NCBI GenBank assembly: GCA_964594635.1
Contig: CAZQMV010000013.1
Span: 1 to 60,085 of the forward strand
DNA length: 60,085 nt
Reading direction: 5' to 3'
Source: Berkiella sp964594635
GTDB taxonomy: Bacteria; Pseudomonadota; Gammaproteobacteria; Berkiellales; Berkiellaceae
The notes below the pieces were generated by a model, which saw nothing but the letters and a program-made list of their open reading frames with translations, had not been told where the DNA came from and searched no databases. A program made the translations under genes and the position numbers. Of this stretch, positions 8,718 to 17,180 are shown one piece after another. Position 1 is the stretch's first letter, and each line of letters begins with the position of its first letter.

Positions 8718-11468
8718 TTACGCTTCCTTAGACGGTTTAGCCAAATGGCGCAACACATAATGTAATATGCCACCATGTTGGTAATATTCTAATTCTTTGG
8801 GGGTATCAATGCGTACTTTTGCTTGGAAACTGTGCACTTTACCTTGACTGTCAGTTACGTCAACCGTAATGGTATCTTGCGGCTTAATACCTTGTAGTGA
8901 AATGGAAAACGTTTCTTTGCCAGTCAAGTTCAAGCTAGCCGCATTTTCTTCATCCAGAAATTGCAATGGCAGAACACCCATACCAATTAAATTGGAGCGG
9001 TGAATACGTTCAAAGCTTTCGGCAATAACCGCTTTCACGCCTAATAATACCGTCCCTTTTGCTGCCCAATCGCGCGATGAACCGGTGCCATATTCTTTAC
9101 CCGCTAAAATGATAAGTGGCACATTTTCTTCTTTATAACGCATTGAGGCATCGTAAATGGACATGATGTCATTGCTGGGTTGATAGGCTGTCCAGCAGCC
9201 TTCTTTTCCTTCGGCCAATTGGTTTTTCAAGCGAATATTGGCAAAAGTACCGCGCATCATGACTTCATGGTTGCCTCGTCTTGAGCCATAAGAGTTGAAA
9301 TCTTTAGGTTCAATGCCTTTGCTGATTAAATATTCGCCAGCAGGGGATTTCGCATCAATAGAGCCTGCCGGTGAGATATGATCGGTGGTGACAGAATCGC
9401 CCACTTTCACTAACACGCGCGCATTTTGAATATTTTGCAAGCTACCCACCGTTAATGTCATGTCATCAAAGTAGGGTGGGTTTTTGACGTAAGTTGAATT
9501 ATCGTCCCAGGCAAACAATTCAGAATTGGGCGCAGGTAATTTTTGCCATTGCTCATCACCCGTGAAAACATGTGCATAACGTGAAGAGAACATGGAAGGA
9601 TCAATGCAGGTATTCATCATTTCTTGAATCGCTTGCGGAGTAGGCCATAGATCAGCCATGAAAACCGGTTTACCATTTTTATCTTTACCGAGTGGCTCTT
9701 TAAAGAGATCGATATCCATGGTGCCAGCCAACGCGTAAATAACCACCAAAGGAGGTGATGCTAAAAAGGCATGTTGCACTTCAGGATGGATACGACCTTC
9801 AAAATTGCGATTACCGGATAATACCGCTGCAACAGCGAGTTTATCTTTTTGGATGGCCTCGCTCACTTTTTCAGGTAGTGGGCCTGAGTTGCCAATACAG
9901 GTGGTACAACCATAACCGACCAAGTTAAAACCCAGCTTATCGAGAGGTTTCATTAAATCACAGCGATTTAAGTAGTCGGTTACCACTTGGGAGCCTGGCG
10001 CTAAACTGGTTTTAACCCATGATTTCGTTTTTAAACCGATGTCGACTGCGGCTTTAGCAATAAGCCCAGCAGCGATCATCACCGCGGGATTAGAGGTATT
10101 GGTACAGCTGGTAATAGCGGCAATAACGACAGAGCCGTGATGGATCTTGCCATCATCTTCAGGTTCAGGTTCAGGCTTTGGCGTATGACGTTCTTCAATG
10201 TGCGCTCCTTCATTCAAGCCGCGTTCAATGGCTTGTTTTGCTTGACCATTGGTATTTGTAGGGCCGTCTTTTAATAGCGCTTCTAAAATATCTTCATAGG
10301 TCTTCTTCGCTTCACGTAAATTCACACGGTCTTGTGGGCGTTTGGGACCAGCAATACAAGGTTCGACATCATTGAGGTCGAGTTTTAGCACATCACTGTA
10401 TTCGGCATGTCTTGTTTTGGGATCATGGAATAAACCCTGAGCTTTCGCATATTCAGCAACAAAAGCGGCTTGTTCCTTGCTGCGACCTGTTAATATCATA
10501 AAGTTTAAGGTTTCTTGATCGATAGGGAACATGCCACAGGTTGCGCCATATTCTGGAGCCATATTGGCAATGGTGGCTCTATCAGCTAAAGGAAGCGCAG
10601 CGAGTCCTTCACCATAAAATTCTACAAATTTTCCGACCACGCCTTTTTTACGCAGCATTTGTGTCACGGTTAAGACGAGATCGGTGGCTGTCGCGCCACC
10701 TGGAAGCTTACCTTTGAGTTCAAAGCCCACCACTTGTGGGATCAACATCGTAATAGGCTGTCCTAGCATAGCGGCTTCTGCTTCAATACCGCCCACACCC
10801 CAACCTAACACGCCTAAACCATTGATCATGGTGGTATGTGAGTCGGTACCAACTAAGGTATCGGGGAAGGCCTGTAAACGGCCATTGCGCTTTTCGCCAA
10901 AGACGACGCGTGCTAAATATTCTAAGTTAACCTGGTGCACAATGCCGGTACCTGGAGGCACTACTTTAAAATTTTGAAACGCTTGTTGGCCCCAGCGTAA
11001 GAAACTATAGCGCTCATGGTTACGTTCAATTTCGATCGCAGTATTTTTTTGAAAAGCATTATTGTTACCGAAATAATCAACCATTACCGAGTGGTCAATC
11101 ACGAGTTCAACGGGGGAAAGCGGGTTAATTTTAGCAGGGTTTCCGCCGAGCATTTTCATGGCTTCGCGCATGGCAGCTAAATCTACCACCGCTGGTACAC
11201 CAGTAAAATCTTGTAAAATAACGCGGCTAGGGGTGAAGGCAATTTCGGTATTGGGGGTGACTTTAGGATCCCATTTCAACAAGGCTTCGATATCTTGTTG
11301 ACGCACGCTGACACCATCTTCGGTGCGCAGCAAATTTTCTAAGAGTATTTTTAAAGAGAAAGGCAACCTGTCAACATCATACGCTTTATCCAGTTTCTTC
11401 AAGTTAAAAAATTCATAACTCTTATTATGGACAGTTAATTGATCTGCCGTTTTAAAACTGTCTTTCAT
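8718..11468 (-). CDS. acnA: Aconitate hydratase A
   Basis: A 916-residue aconitase converting citrate to isocitrate, long form of the AcnA/IRP1 type. The [4Fe-4S] ligands are seen in AAITSCTNTSNP and in GYGCTTCIGNSGPL, followed by LSGNRNFEGR; the C-terminal swivel domain carries KEYGTGSSRDWAAKG. The longer frame begins with a TTG at 11480; I chose the ATG at 11468, which has GGAGG six bases upstream. It is the first gene of the acnA-fumC operon. Its leader carries two abutting palindromes (11500-11518 and 11519-11538). Confidence 0.96.
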   Translation of the reverse strand: MKDSFKTADQLTVHNKSYEFFNLKKLDKAYDVDRLPFSLKILLENLLRTEDGVSVRQQDIEALLKWDPKVTPNTEIAFTPSRVILQDFTGVPAVVDLAAMREAMKMLGGNPAKINPLSPVELVIDHSVMVDYFGNNNAFQKNTAIEIERNHERYSFLRWGQQAFQNFKVVPPGTGIVHQVNLEYLARVVFGEKRNGRLQAFPDTLVGTDSHTTMINGLGVLGWGVGGIEAEAAMLGQPITMLIPQVVGFELKGKLPGGATATDLVLTVTQMLRKKGVVGKFVEFYGEGLAALPLADRATIANMAPEYGATCGMFPIDQETLNFMILTGRSKEQAAFVAEYAKAQGLFHDPKTRHAEYSDVLKLDLNDVEPCIAGPKRPQDRVNLREAKKTYEDILEALLKDGPTNTNGQAKQAIERGLNEGAHIEERHTPKPEPEPEDDGKIHHGSVVIAAITSCTNTSNPAVMIAAGLIAKAAVDIGLKTKSWVKTSLAPGSQVVTDYLNRCDLMKPLDKLGFNLVGYGCTTCIGNSGPLPEKVSEAIQKDKLAVAAVLSGNRNFEGRIHPEVQHAFLASPPLVVIYALAGTMDIDLFKEPLGKDKNGKPVFMADLWPTPQAIQEMMNTCIDPSMFSSRYAHVFTGDEQWQKLPAPNSELFAWDDNSTYVKNPPYFDDMTLTVGSLQNIQNARVLVKVGDSVTTDHISPAGSIDAKSPAGEYLISKGIEPKDFNSYGSRRGNHEVMMRGTFANIRLKNQLAEGKEGCWTAYQPSNDIMSIYDASMRYKEENVPLIILAGKEYGTGSSRDWAAKGTVLLGVKAVIAESFERIHRSNLIGMGVLPLQFLDEENAASLNLTGKETFSISLQGIKPQDTITVDVTDSQGKVHSFQAKVRIDTPKELEYYQHGGILHYVLRHLAKPSKEA

Positions 11469-11499
11469 TCCAGCCTCCAAAATGCCTGCTAATCCACCC

Positions 11500-11538
11500 A
11501 GAAATAACCGTTATTTCTACTCACTGTAAGCAGTGAGT
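11500..11538. promoter_or_regulatory. Two abutting palindromes in the acnA/marR intergenic region
   Basis: Positions 11500-11518 form AGAAATAACCGTTATTTCT, self-complementary except for the centre. Immediately next, 11519-11538 is ACTCACTG-TAAG-CAGTGAGT, a perfect 8-bp inverted repeat with a 4-base loop. They lie 32 bases upstream of the acnA start codon and 126 bases before marR, so they may be an operator pair for both genes or hairpins in the acnA leader RNA. The MarR-family regulator next door is an obvious candidate binder; this is inference. Confidence 0.6.
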
Positions 11539-11663
11539 TTATTCTTTTTTCCAAAATATTGCGAGAAATAGCAAGGAGTTAAAAAATATTTAAGAAATCT
11601 GACTATGTTGCTCTTGCAGGGAGGGTGAGCGGGGGTCTACACTTTTTGTAAGGAGGAAAACCA

Positions 11664-12116
11664 ATGGAAGCTAGCGAACCTATTAATTATCGACAGATCA
11701 ATGCCAGGTGCAGCTGTTTCAATCTACGTAAGGCAACCCGGGCGGTCACGCAGTTTTATGACCATTGCCTAGAGCCTGCCGGTATCCGTGCAACACAATT
11801 TACGTTGCTGGTATCGATGGCTTCGGTGTCTGCTCATACGTTAACCGAGATGGCCAGTACCTTAGTTATGGACCGAACAACCTTAACGCGTAATCTCAAG
11901 CCCTTAGAGAAGCTAGGGTTAATAGAAACCGTAGAGCCACGTGATAAGCGCTCTAAGGCCTATGCCCTGACAGATAAAGGACGTGAAACCTTAACGAGAG
12001 GGATCCCGTTATGGAATGGCGCGCAAACGAAGATTGTTGCAGGTTTAGGTCAAGACAGATTTGAGCACTTACTCAAAGAACTGGATTACCTTACCAAGAT
12101 AATTGCAGAGATGTAA
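11664..12116 (+). CDS. MarR-family transcriptional regulator
   Basis: A 150-residue protein with the MarR fold: N-terminal dimerisation helices, a winged helix at about residues 55-105 (TLTEMASTLVMDRTTLTRNLKPLE as recognition region, wing EPRDKRSKAYALTDKG) and C-terminal dimerisation helices. A Cys pair near the N-terminus (CSCFNLRKATR) is a feature of a MarR subgroup and might sense redox or metal state. A strong ribosome binding site (AAGGAGG) precedes the ATG by 7 bases. It is 18 bases upstream of rpoS, likely in the same transcript, and divergent from acnA. Ligand unknown. Confidence 0.88.
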   Translation: MEASEPINYRQINARCSCFNLRKATRAVTQFYDHCLEPAGIRATQFTLLVSMASVSAHTLTEMASTLVMDRTTLTRNLKPLEKLGLIETVEPRDKRSKAYALTDKGRETLTRGIPLWNGAQTKIVAGLGQDRFEHLLKELDYLTKIIAEM

Positions 12117-12134
12117 TAACGAGGGAACCTCATC

Positions 12135-13184
12135 ATGCTAAAGGATTGGCAAGCGTCCGTCGTCAAGGATGACGACGAACAAGGAAGTGCTTTTCTAACC
12201 ATTGACAGTGAAATTGAAGCTGAAGAAGACGGCTTAGACGAACTGGTATTGTTAGAAGATGAGGAAGCTCCCTTAGTTTTACAAGAAGAGTTCTCTGAAG
12301 AAGACGAAGAGATGTGGTCGCAAAAAGTCTCTGAAGGTCCAAATAAAAAGAATACATTCGATGCAACGCAAATGTATATGAATGAAATTGGCTATGCGAG
12401 TTTACTTTCTGCAGAAGATGAAGTGAATCTATCACGTCTTTCCTTAAAAGGCTGTTTGCTATCGCGCAATAAAATGATTGAAAGTAATTTGCGTTTGGTG
12501 GTTAAAATCGCCAGACGTTATTTAAATCGTGGTTTACCGTTAATTGATTTAATCGAAGAAGGTAATTTAGGTCTTATTCGTGCTGTTGAGAAATTTGATC
12601 CTGAAAAGGGATTTCGTTTTTCAACCTATGGTACTTGGTGGATCCGTCAAACCATTGAACGTGCTTTAATGAGTCAAACCCGTACTATTCGCTTGCCCAT
12701 TCATGTGGTCAAAGAACTGAATGTCTATTTACGTACCTCTCGTGAACTGATCCATAAATTGGATCATGAGCCTCGTGCAGATGAAATTGCGAAGCAAGTA
12801 GGCAAAGACACGAATACCGTTGAAAAGATTTTATCGTTAAATGAAAAAGTTACTTCCCTTGATATGACGATTACCAGTGAAATGGAAAAATCGTTGGTCA
12901 GTAATATTGCCGATGAAGAAGAACAAAATCCTGTCCAAATGCTTGCTGAGAAAGACTTCAAATTTGAAGTTGACCGTTGGTTAAATACCCTCAATGAAAA
13001 ACAACGTGCTGTGATCACAAGGCGCTTTGGGTTACGCGGTTTTGAACAATCTACTCTTGAAGAAGTGGGTAGCGAAATTGGCTTAACTCGCGAAAGAGTG
13101 CGTCAAATTCAAGTGGAGGCGCTTAGCCATTTGAAAGAGATGTTAAGTGAAAGAGGTATTACGGCTGAGATATTTCATACTTAG
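12135..13184 (+). CDS. rpoS: RNA polymerase sigma factor RpoS
   Basis: A 349-residue sigma-70 family factor. Region 1.2 begins at about residue 75 (MYMNEIGYASLLSAEDE), region 2 contains NLRLVVKIARRYLNRGLPLIDLIEEGNLGLIRAVEKFDPEKGFRFSTYGTWWIRQ, region 3 follows, and region 4 ends with TLEEVGSEIGLTRERVRQIQ. Absence of the large RpoD N-terminal domain and overall length fit RpoS. The first 60 residues are strongly acidic. In Legionella RpoS controls the switch between replicative and transmissive phases. It follows marR by 18 bases instead of the usual nlpD. Its last 26 bases overlap the end of the convergent GCS2 gene. Confidence 0.9.
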   Translation: MLKDWQASVVKDDDEQGSAFLTIDSEIEAEEDGLDELVLLEDEEAPLVLQEEFSEEDEEMWSQKVSEGPNKKNTFDATQMYMNEIGYASLLSAEDEVNLSRLSLKGCLLSRNKMIESNLRLVVKIARRYLNRGLPLIDLIEEGNLGLIRAVEKFDPEKGFRFSTYGTWWIRQTIERALMSQTRTIRLPIHVVKELNVYLRTSRELIHKLDHEPRADEIAKQVGKDTNTVEKILSLNEKVTSLDMTITSEMEKSLVSNIADEEEQNPVQMLAEKDFKFEVDRWLNTLNEKQRAVITRRFGLRGFEQSTLEEVGSEIGLTRERVRQIQVEALSHLKEMLSERGITAEIFHT

Positions 13185-14313
13185 TGTGGTCTTGATTCAT
13201 CCAAACTTTTGTTTGGTTTCTTACCACATCTTCGAGTGATTCAGGTCCCGTATATTGTTTACGAAGCCATTCAGCATCGTTGCTGCGTGTTTCACTATAT
13301 TTATTGATATTCTCTAATGCTTGCACACTTTGCAAATTTTCGGCAAAAGGTCGGATTATTTTGCAGGTGTTTATAATATCTTCAGCAAGTGAAAAAGATT
13401 TCTTCTCAACCGGATCAATATATTGCGCATTCAAACCATAGCGAGCAGCGCGAAAGCGGTTTACAAGGTAAGTTAAATAAACTTCTCTCATTGGCTTGGG
13501 TCGCTTATGTAGTAAATAGGCTGCGAGTGCTTGAGCAAATGCAGCAAGTTCCACGGCTTTTTGTATCGTCAATGGTGTGTCACAAATTCTGAGCTCCACT
13601 GTGCCAAATTCGGGTTTCGGTCTGATATCCCAATAAAAATCCTTCATACTGCTAATGATTTCCAGCTCTGCAAGTTCATTAAAGTAATTGTTGAATTCAG
13701 ACCAGGTTAACAACCATGGCGGTGTACCGCTTAATGGAAATGCCGAAACGGCAGCTAAACGAGAGCAATCAAAACTGGTATCAACCCCTAACTGAAAAGG
13801 AGAGGAAGCAGAAAGTGCAATAAAATGTGGAATATAGCGCGCGAAAGCATGGCATAAATAAAGCGCATCATCGCCATTAGGGCAACCAATATGAATATGC
13901 TGACCAAAAACCGTAAATTGCTTTGCTAGAAAACCATATTGTTCAGAAACGTTGGCAAATCTTTCTGTTGGGAATATTCTTTGTTTTTTCCATTTTTGAA
14001 AAGGGTGAGTTCCTCCTCCTGTAATACCTATATTGGTTTTTAAACAAGTGTTGACTAAACTAGATTGAATGAGTTGCATTTCAGCTAAAAGGGCTGCGTA
14101 ATGCTGATGCACACTTGAATTAATTTCAATCATTGATTGTGTAATTTCAGGTTTAACCGCATGGTAGATAATATTATTTTCTAAGCGACGGATGATATCG
14201 GCAGCTTCTGTAGTTAAATTGTAGTGATACAAATCAATCAGTTGCAATTCCAGTTCAATACCGAACGTCAACTCTTTGCATTCTGTAAATGGAGGTAAAA
14301 TGGCTTTCATCAT
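13159..14313 (-). CDS. GCS2-type carboxylate-amine ligase (YbdK-like)
   Basis: A 384-residue member of glutamate-cysteine ligase family 2. The N-terminal FGIELELQLID (about residues 17-28), GGGTHPFQKW (about 100) and FGQHIHIGC (about 135) are the conserved ATP and substrate segments; RLAAVSAFPLSGTPP follows near residue 190. Family members join an amino acid to a carboxylate with ATP, and YbdK has weak glutamate-cysteine ligase activity. Its start overlaps the antiporter stop (ATGA), so the two are translationally coupled, hinting at a glutathione or thiol link with the antiporter. The 3' end overlaps rpoS by 26 bases. Confidence 0.85.
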   Translation of the reverse strand: MMKAILPPFTECKELTFGIELELQLIDLYHYNLTTEAADIIRRLENNIIYHAVKPEITQSMIEINSSVHQHYAALLAEMQLIQSSLVNTCLKTNIGITGGGTHPFQKWKKQRIFPTERFANVSEQYGFLAKQFTVFGQHIHIGCPNGDDALYLCHAFARYIPHFIALSASSPFQLGVDTSFDCSRLAAVSAFPLSGTPPWLLTWSEFNNYFNELAELEIISSMKDFYWDIRPKPEFGTVELRICDTPLTIQKAVELAAFAQALAAYLLHKRPKPMREVYLTYLVNRFRAARYGLNAQYIDPVEKKSFSLAEDIINTCKIIRPFAENLQSVQALENINKYSETRSNDAEWLRKQYTGPESLEDVVRNQTKVWMNQDHTKYEISQP

Positions 14314-15518
14314 TCATCCCTTAATCTGGGACCCTCAACAAGGGCTTCTTTGGCTTGAATCAGTGCAAATTGAGTTGCAATAGGGCCGACAATATTTAAA
14401 ACAGCAACAATGCAGGAAACGATAGGAAAAATATCGGCACCGAGTTCAACGTTGGAGCTGCCCACGACACTTGCCATTCCTATTGCAATACCCCCCATGG
14501 GATAAAGAGCTAAGCTGGTTGAAAGGCTTTGTGTTTTGGAAAGGCTGCTTCTTTTAGAGAATAGAGAGATTGCAATAAATTTAGAAACTAATCGGGCGCA
14601 TAAAATACCGAATATGGTTAATGCCAGCATTTTTAAGCTTGAGAGTTGCAGGTTAACACCAGTAATGACAAATAGCAGAATAAAAAATAATCTTCCAAAC
14701 CAACCAAAATCAATTTCCATGAGCGATTGTCGACGATCTAAATTTCGAGCACAGAAGCCGTAGACTAATAGTGATAATGAAGCAGAAAGCCCATAAGTGT
14801 TAGCTAAGCTAATTGTTAAAATAACAGTGGACACATACAGAACAAATTGACTTTCCTTATGCTTCCCTAATAAACAAATCGCAGTTTTGGCGACTAAAAA
14901 AATGAGTGCACCTAATAAGGATGAACCCACTATTTGATACAAAGAATGAGTGAAAGTCATTGAATCCAAATGCATAACGTGTTGTGTTAATGGCAAAATA
15001 CAGATAAAGAGCAGCAAGCAAATTAAATTATTCGCGCTTGTTAAAAATAACGTGCGACGTGTGACTGCGCCCTCAGCAGATAAATCATTTGCGACCATCA
15101 TAATGACAGTGGGAGAGGTTGCAATACTTAACACTGCAATCACTGCAGCGGATATAAAAGAAAATTTAAGTAAAATGAGCAGAAGCAAAGTGCCTGTAAA
15201 TGTACATAATGGCTCAAATAAGGCCATAAAAAATAAGCCTTTATCATGACGTAACCATTTGATATCCAAATGACGTCCCAGCTCAAACATGATCAAACCA
15301 AGACAGGTGTCGATAAAAAGTGCACTTTGTGAAAGTAGAGTAGGTTCGACAAGATCCAACGCATGTGGACCTATCATAAAACCTACTAACATGTAACCTG
15401 AAATTTTAGGAACAAATGGAATGCATCGTGCAATTTCACCCCCCATTAAACCAAGTAATAATGTTAAACCAAATAAAGTGAAGGGATTTTGATGAATAAT
15501 TGAATATAGTGTAGACAT
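14310..15518 (-). CDS. CPA2-family cation:proton antiporter
   Basis: A 402-residue integral membrane protein with about 12 helices and the Na+/H+ exchanger fold, without a C-terminal RCK domain. Conserved membrane segments include ISGYMLVGFMIGPHALDLVEP near residue 38 and FIDTCLGLIMFELGRHLDI near residue 70. An AAGGA ribosome binding site is 4 bases before the ATG. It is not close to the antiporter at 3095. Coupling to the GCS2 ligase through an ATGA overlap recalls glutathione-gated K+ efflux systems, but the nucleotide and glutathione binding domain of KefB/C is absent, so this link is speculative. Confidence 0.85.
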   Translation of the reverse strand: MSTLYSIIHQNPFTLFGLTLLLGLMGGEIARCIPFVPKISGYMLVGFMIGPHALDLVEPTLLSQSALFIDTCLGLIMFELGRHLDIKWLRHDKGLFFMALFEPLCTFTGTLLLLILLKFSFISAAVIAVLSIATSPTVIMMVANDLSAEGAVTRRTLFLTSANNLICLLLFICILPLTQHVMHLDSMTFTHSLYQIVGSSLLGALIFLVAKTAICLLGKHKESQFVLYVSTVILTISLANTYGLSASLSLLVYGFCARNLDRRQSLMEIDFGWFGRLFFILLFVITGVNLQLSSLKMLALTIFGILCARLVSKFIAISLFSKRSSLSKTQSLSTSLALYPMGGIAIGMASVVGSSNVELGADIFPIVSCIVAVLNIVGPIATQFALIQAKEALVEGPRLRDE

Positions 15519-15550
15519 TGAATCCTTTAACTAACAAAAGAGGAGGCTAT

Positions 15551-15580
15551 AATATATAGGATAAGCATCAGGTATATCAA
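15551..15580 (-). promoter_or_regulatory. Candidate sigma-70 promoter of the antiporter-GCS2 operon
   Basis: On the minus strand a TTGATA hexamer (complement of 15575-15580) and TATATT (complement of 15551-15556) are separated by 18 bases, about 33 bases before the antiporter ATG. The fit to the consensus is good for -35 and fair for -10. Prediction only. Confidence 0.4.
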
Positions 15581-15785
15581 CCCTATTGTAACTTATCACA
15601 ATTATCATCATGTCAATGAAAATAGCATTTCTGATTTTTAATTTTTTTTGCCAATGATTTTCAGTGCTTTTTAAAAGCAATTCCTGACAAGATGGATACT
15701 GACATTATTATCGGCTTCTTTATGTGAACTAATTTGCGCAACCTTTGTCTCATAACTGTATTTCTGTTTAAGGAAGGAATCGGTT

Positions 15786-16016
15786 ATGAAAACAATCTTA
15801 TTGGCCATAGCGCTTATGCTGTGCTCATCATCAGTAATGGCAAAAGCTTACTATTATAATGATCGTGATGGTTACCATCATCGACATCATCATAAAGGTG
15901 CTGTAGTCGTTACCCCCCATGGCACATATTACAAAAAAGGGCACAAACATCACCATAAATATAAACGTTGTTGGATACACAACGGACATAAGCACTGCAA
16001 GTGGTATCGCCGTTAA
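15786..16016 (+). CDS. Small secreted histidine-rich protein
   Basis: A 76-residue protein with a clear signal peptide (hydrophobic core residues 4-15, cleavage probably at VMAKA). The mature part of about 55 residues has 13 His, many Lys and Tyr, and two Cys, in clusters such as YHHRHHHKG and GHKHHHKYK. Such composition suggests periplasmic binding of Zn, Cu or Ni, or a basic surface coat protein. RBS AAGGAAGGA precedes the ATG. Expressed alone, as the gene on either side points away or converges. No family assigned. Confidence 0.75.
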   Translation: MKTILLAIALMLCSSSVMAKAYYYNDRDGYHHRHHHKGAVVVTPHGTYYKKGHKHHHKYKRCWIHNGHKHCKWYRR

Positions 16017-16157
16017 TGACTGCTGAAGTCTATAGCAAAATAATCCCCATATAGAATTAGTTTATCTTCAAACTTATATGGGTGTTATTCATGGCATTGA
16101 TTTTCGTCAGCAGACCCTTCGTAGGGATTTTAGGGAATTAAATAGGACTATCTGGCT

Positions 16158-17087
16158 TTACGTAAGTTTGAGTTGAGAAGTTTTTTGGGTTAACAACTCC
16201 ACTGCCGCTTCGCGAGGCAGCATTTTCACGGGGAAAGTTATGTATTGCGGTGTAACGTCAGAATGGCACTGCTTGTTATTGATATAGTATTCGCTTTTTG
16301 TGGCGGGACATTGAAGCGATTGATCAAAAAAAGCGTCTTGTACGTAAGCAGCGGCGGCGTTATTGGTATTAATTGTACAATAGTAGCCACGATAGCCGGA
16401 CGCACTGATTTTGGAATAACCTAGTTTAACCATCTCATCATAAAAGCAGCCTATATAAGAGGTTTCAAAAACTTTTTTTAAAATCTCCTCTCTTGACATC
16501 GTGTCTTTCACATCAACATAAGCACTATTGCAAGTATGAAATCGAAAATGAAAGGCGGTATCGAGCAATTTTGCCTTTAATTTGTGTTGCTCAAATAATG
16601 TATCCATTTTGATTGCAAACTGACGAGCTGAGATTTGCTGAATAGGATCGAGTGGCCCAATACCATAAGGACTACCATGCCCAACTACATCAAAGCAGGG
16701 GGAAAATTGTTTTTCATTCTCTATTAATTTGATGATTTGCGCAAAATCTAAATCTTTTAATGCGGTTTCATGGCTTTCTTTTGGATCATCCGTTATTAAC
16801 GGAGTTGGAAACACTTTACAATTAGCGTTATTGAGCATCTTTAATGTATTAGCACTAAAGTCTACGATCTGATCCGAATCAAAATCAAGCGTAGCGACCT
16901 GTTGATCATGAGAGAGCAAGGCCAGCTTGACTGGAATTAAGACAAAATGATTAAAACGCGATTTTATCGGTTTGCGTGTAGCAGACCTTTTAAAATAGTG
17001 CGTAATTGCATGTTTTGAATCAATAAAAGCAGTCACATCATTCGTATTGTTGAGAGATGATTTTGTATTTTGAGCTGAACCCAACAT
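16158..17087 (-). CDS. Caspase/CHAT-fold cysteine protease-like protein B
   Basis: A 309-residue protein; I chose the ATG at 17087 (AAGG 8 bases upstream) over a TTG at 17117. A beta strand ends in VVGHGSPYGIGPLD (His137) and a later strand in RFHTCNSAYVDV (Cys186), the His then Cys order of clan CD proteases such as caspases, CHAT and C80 domains. A downstream block ISASGYRGYYCT is shared with the neighbour at 17181. The two proteins align along their C-terminal two thirds and are tandem paralogues. No signal peptide or membrane segment. It may act as an effector protease inside a host cell or as an endogenous protease; the fold call is from motifs only. Confidence 0.6.
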   Translation of the reverse strand: MLGSAQNTKSSLNNTNDVTAFIDSKHAITHYFKRSATRKPIKSRFNHFVLIPVKLALLSHDQQVATLDFDSDQIVDFSANTLKMLNNANCKVFPTPLITDDPKESHETALKDLDFAQIIKLIENEKQFSPCFDVVGHGSPYGIGPLDPIQQISARQFAIKMDTLFEQHKLKAKLLDTAFHFRFHTCNSAYVDVKDTMSREEILKKVFETSYIGCFYDEMVKLGYSKISASGYRGYYCTINTNNAAAAYVQDAFFDQSLQCPATKSEYYINNKQCHSDVTPQYITFPVKMLPREAAVELLTQKTSQLKLT

Positions 17088-17180
17088 GTCCCATGCCTTA
17101 ATGAAATAAGATAGCAAACGAACCTAATAATATCAAAACTTATATGGACTGTCCATCTTTAGGCAACAATCTGACTACCT

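Noticed and set aside
16021..16157. Small coding gene or terminator in the gap after the His-rich gene
   Set aside because: CCCATATA and TATATGGG pair, but the 21-base loop and lack of a T tail make a terminator unlikely, and the only short frame has no support.
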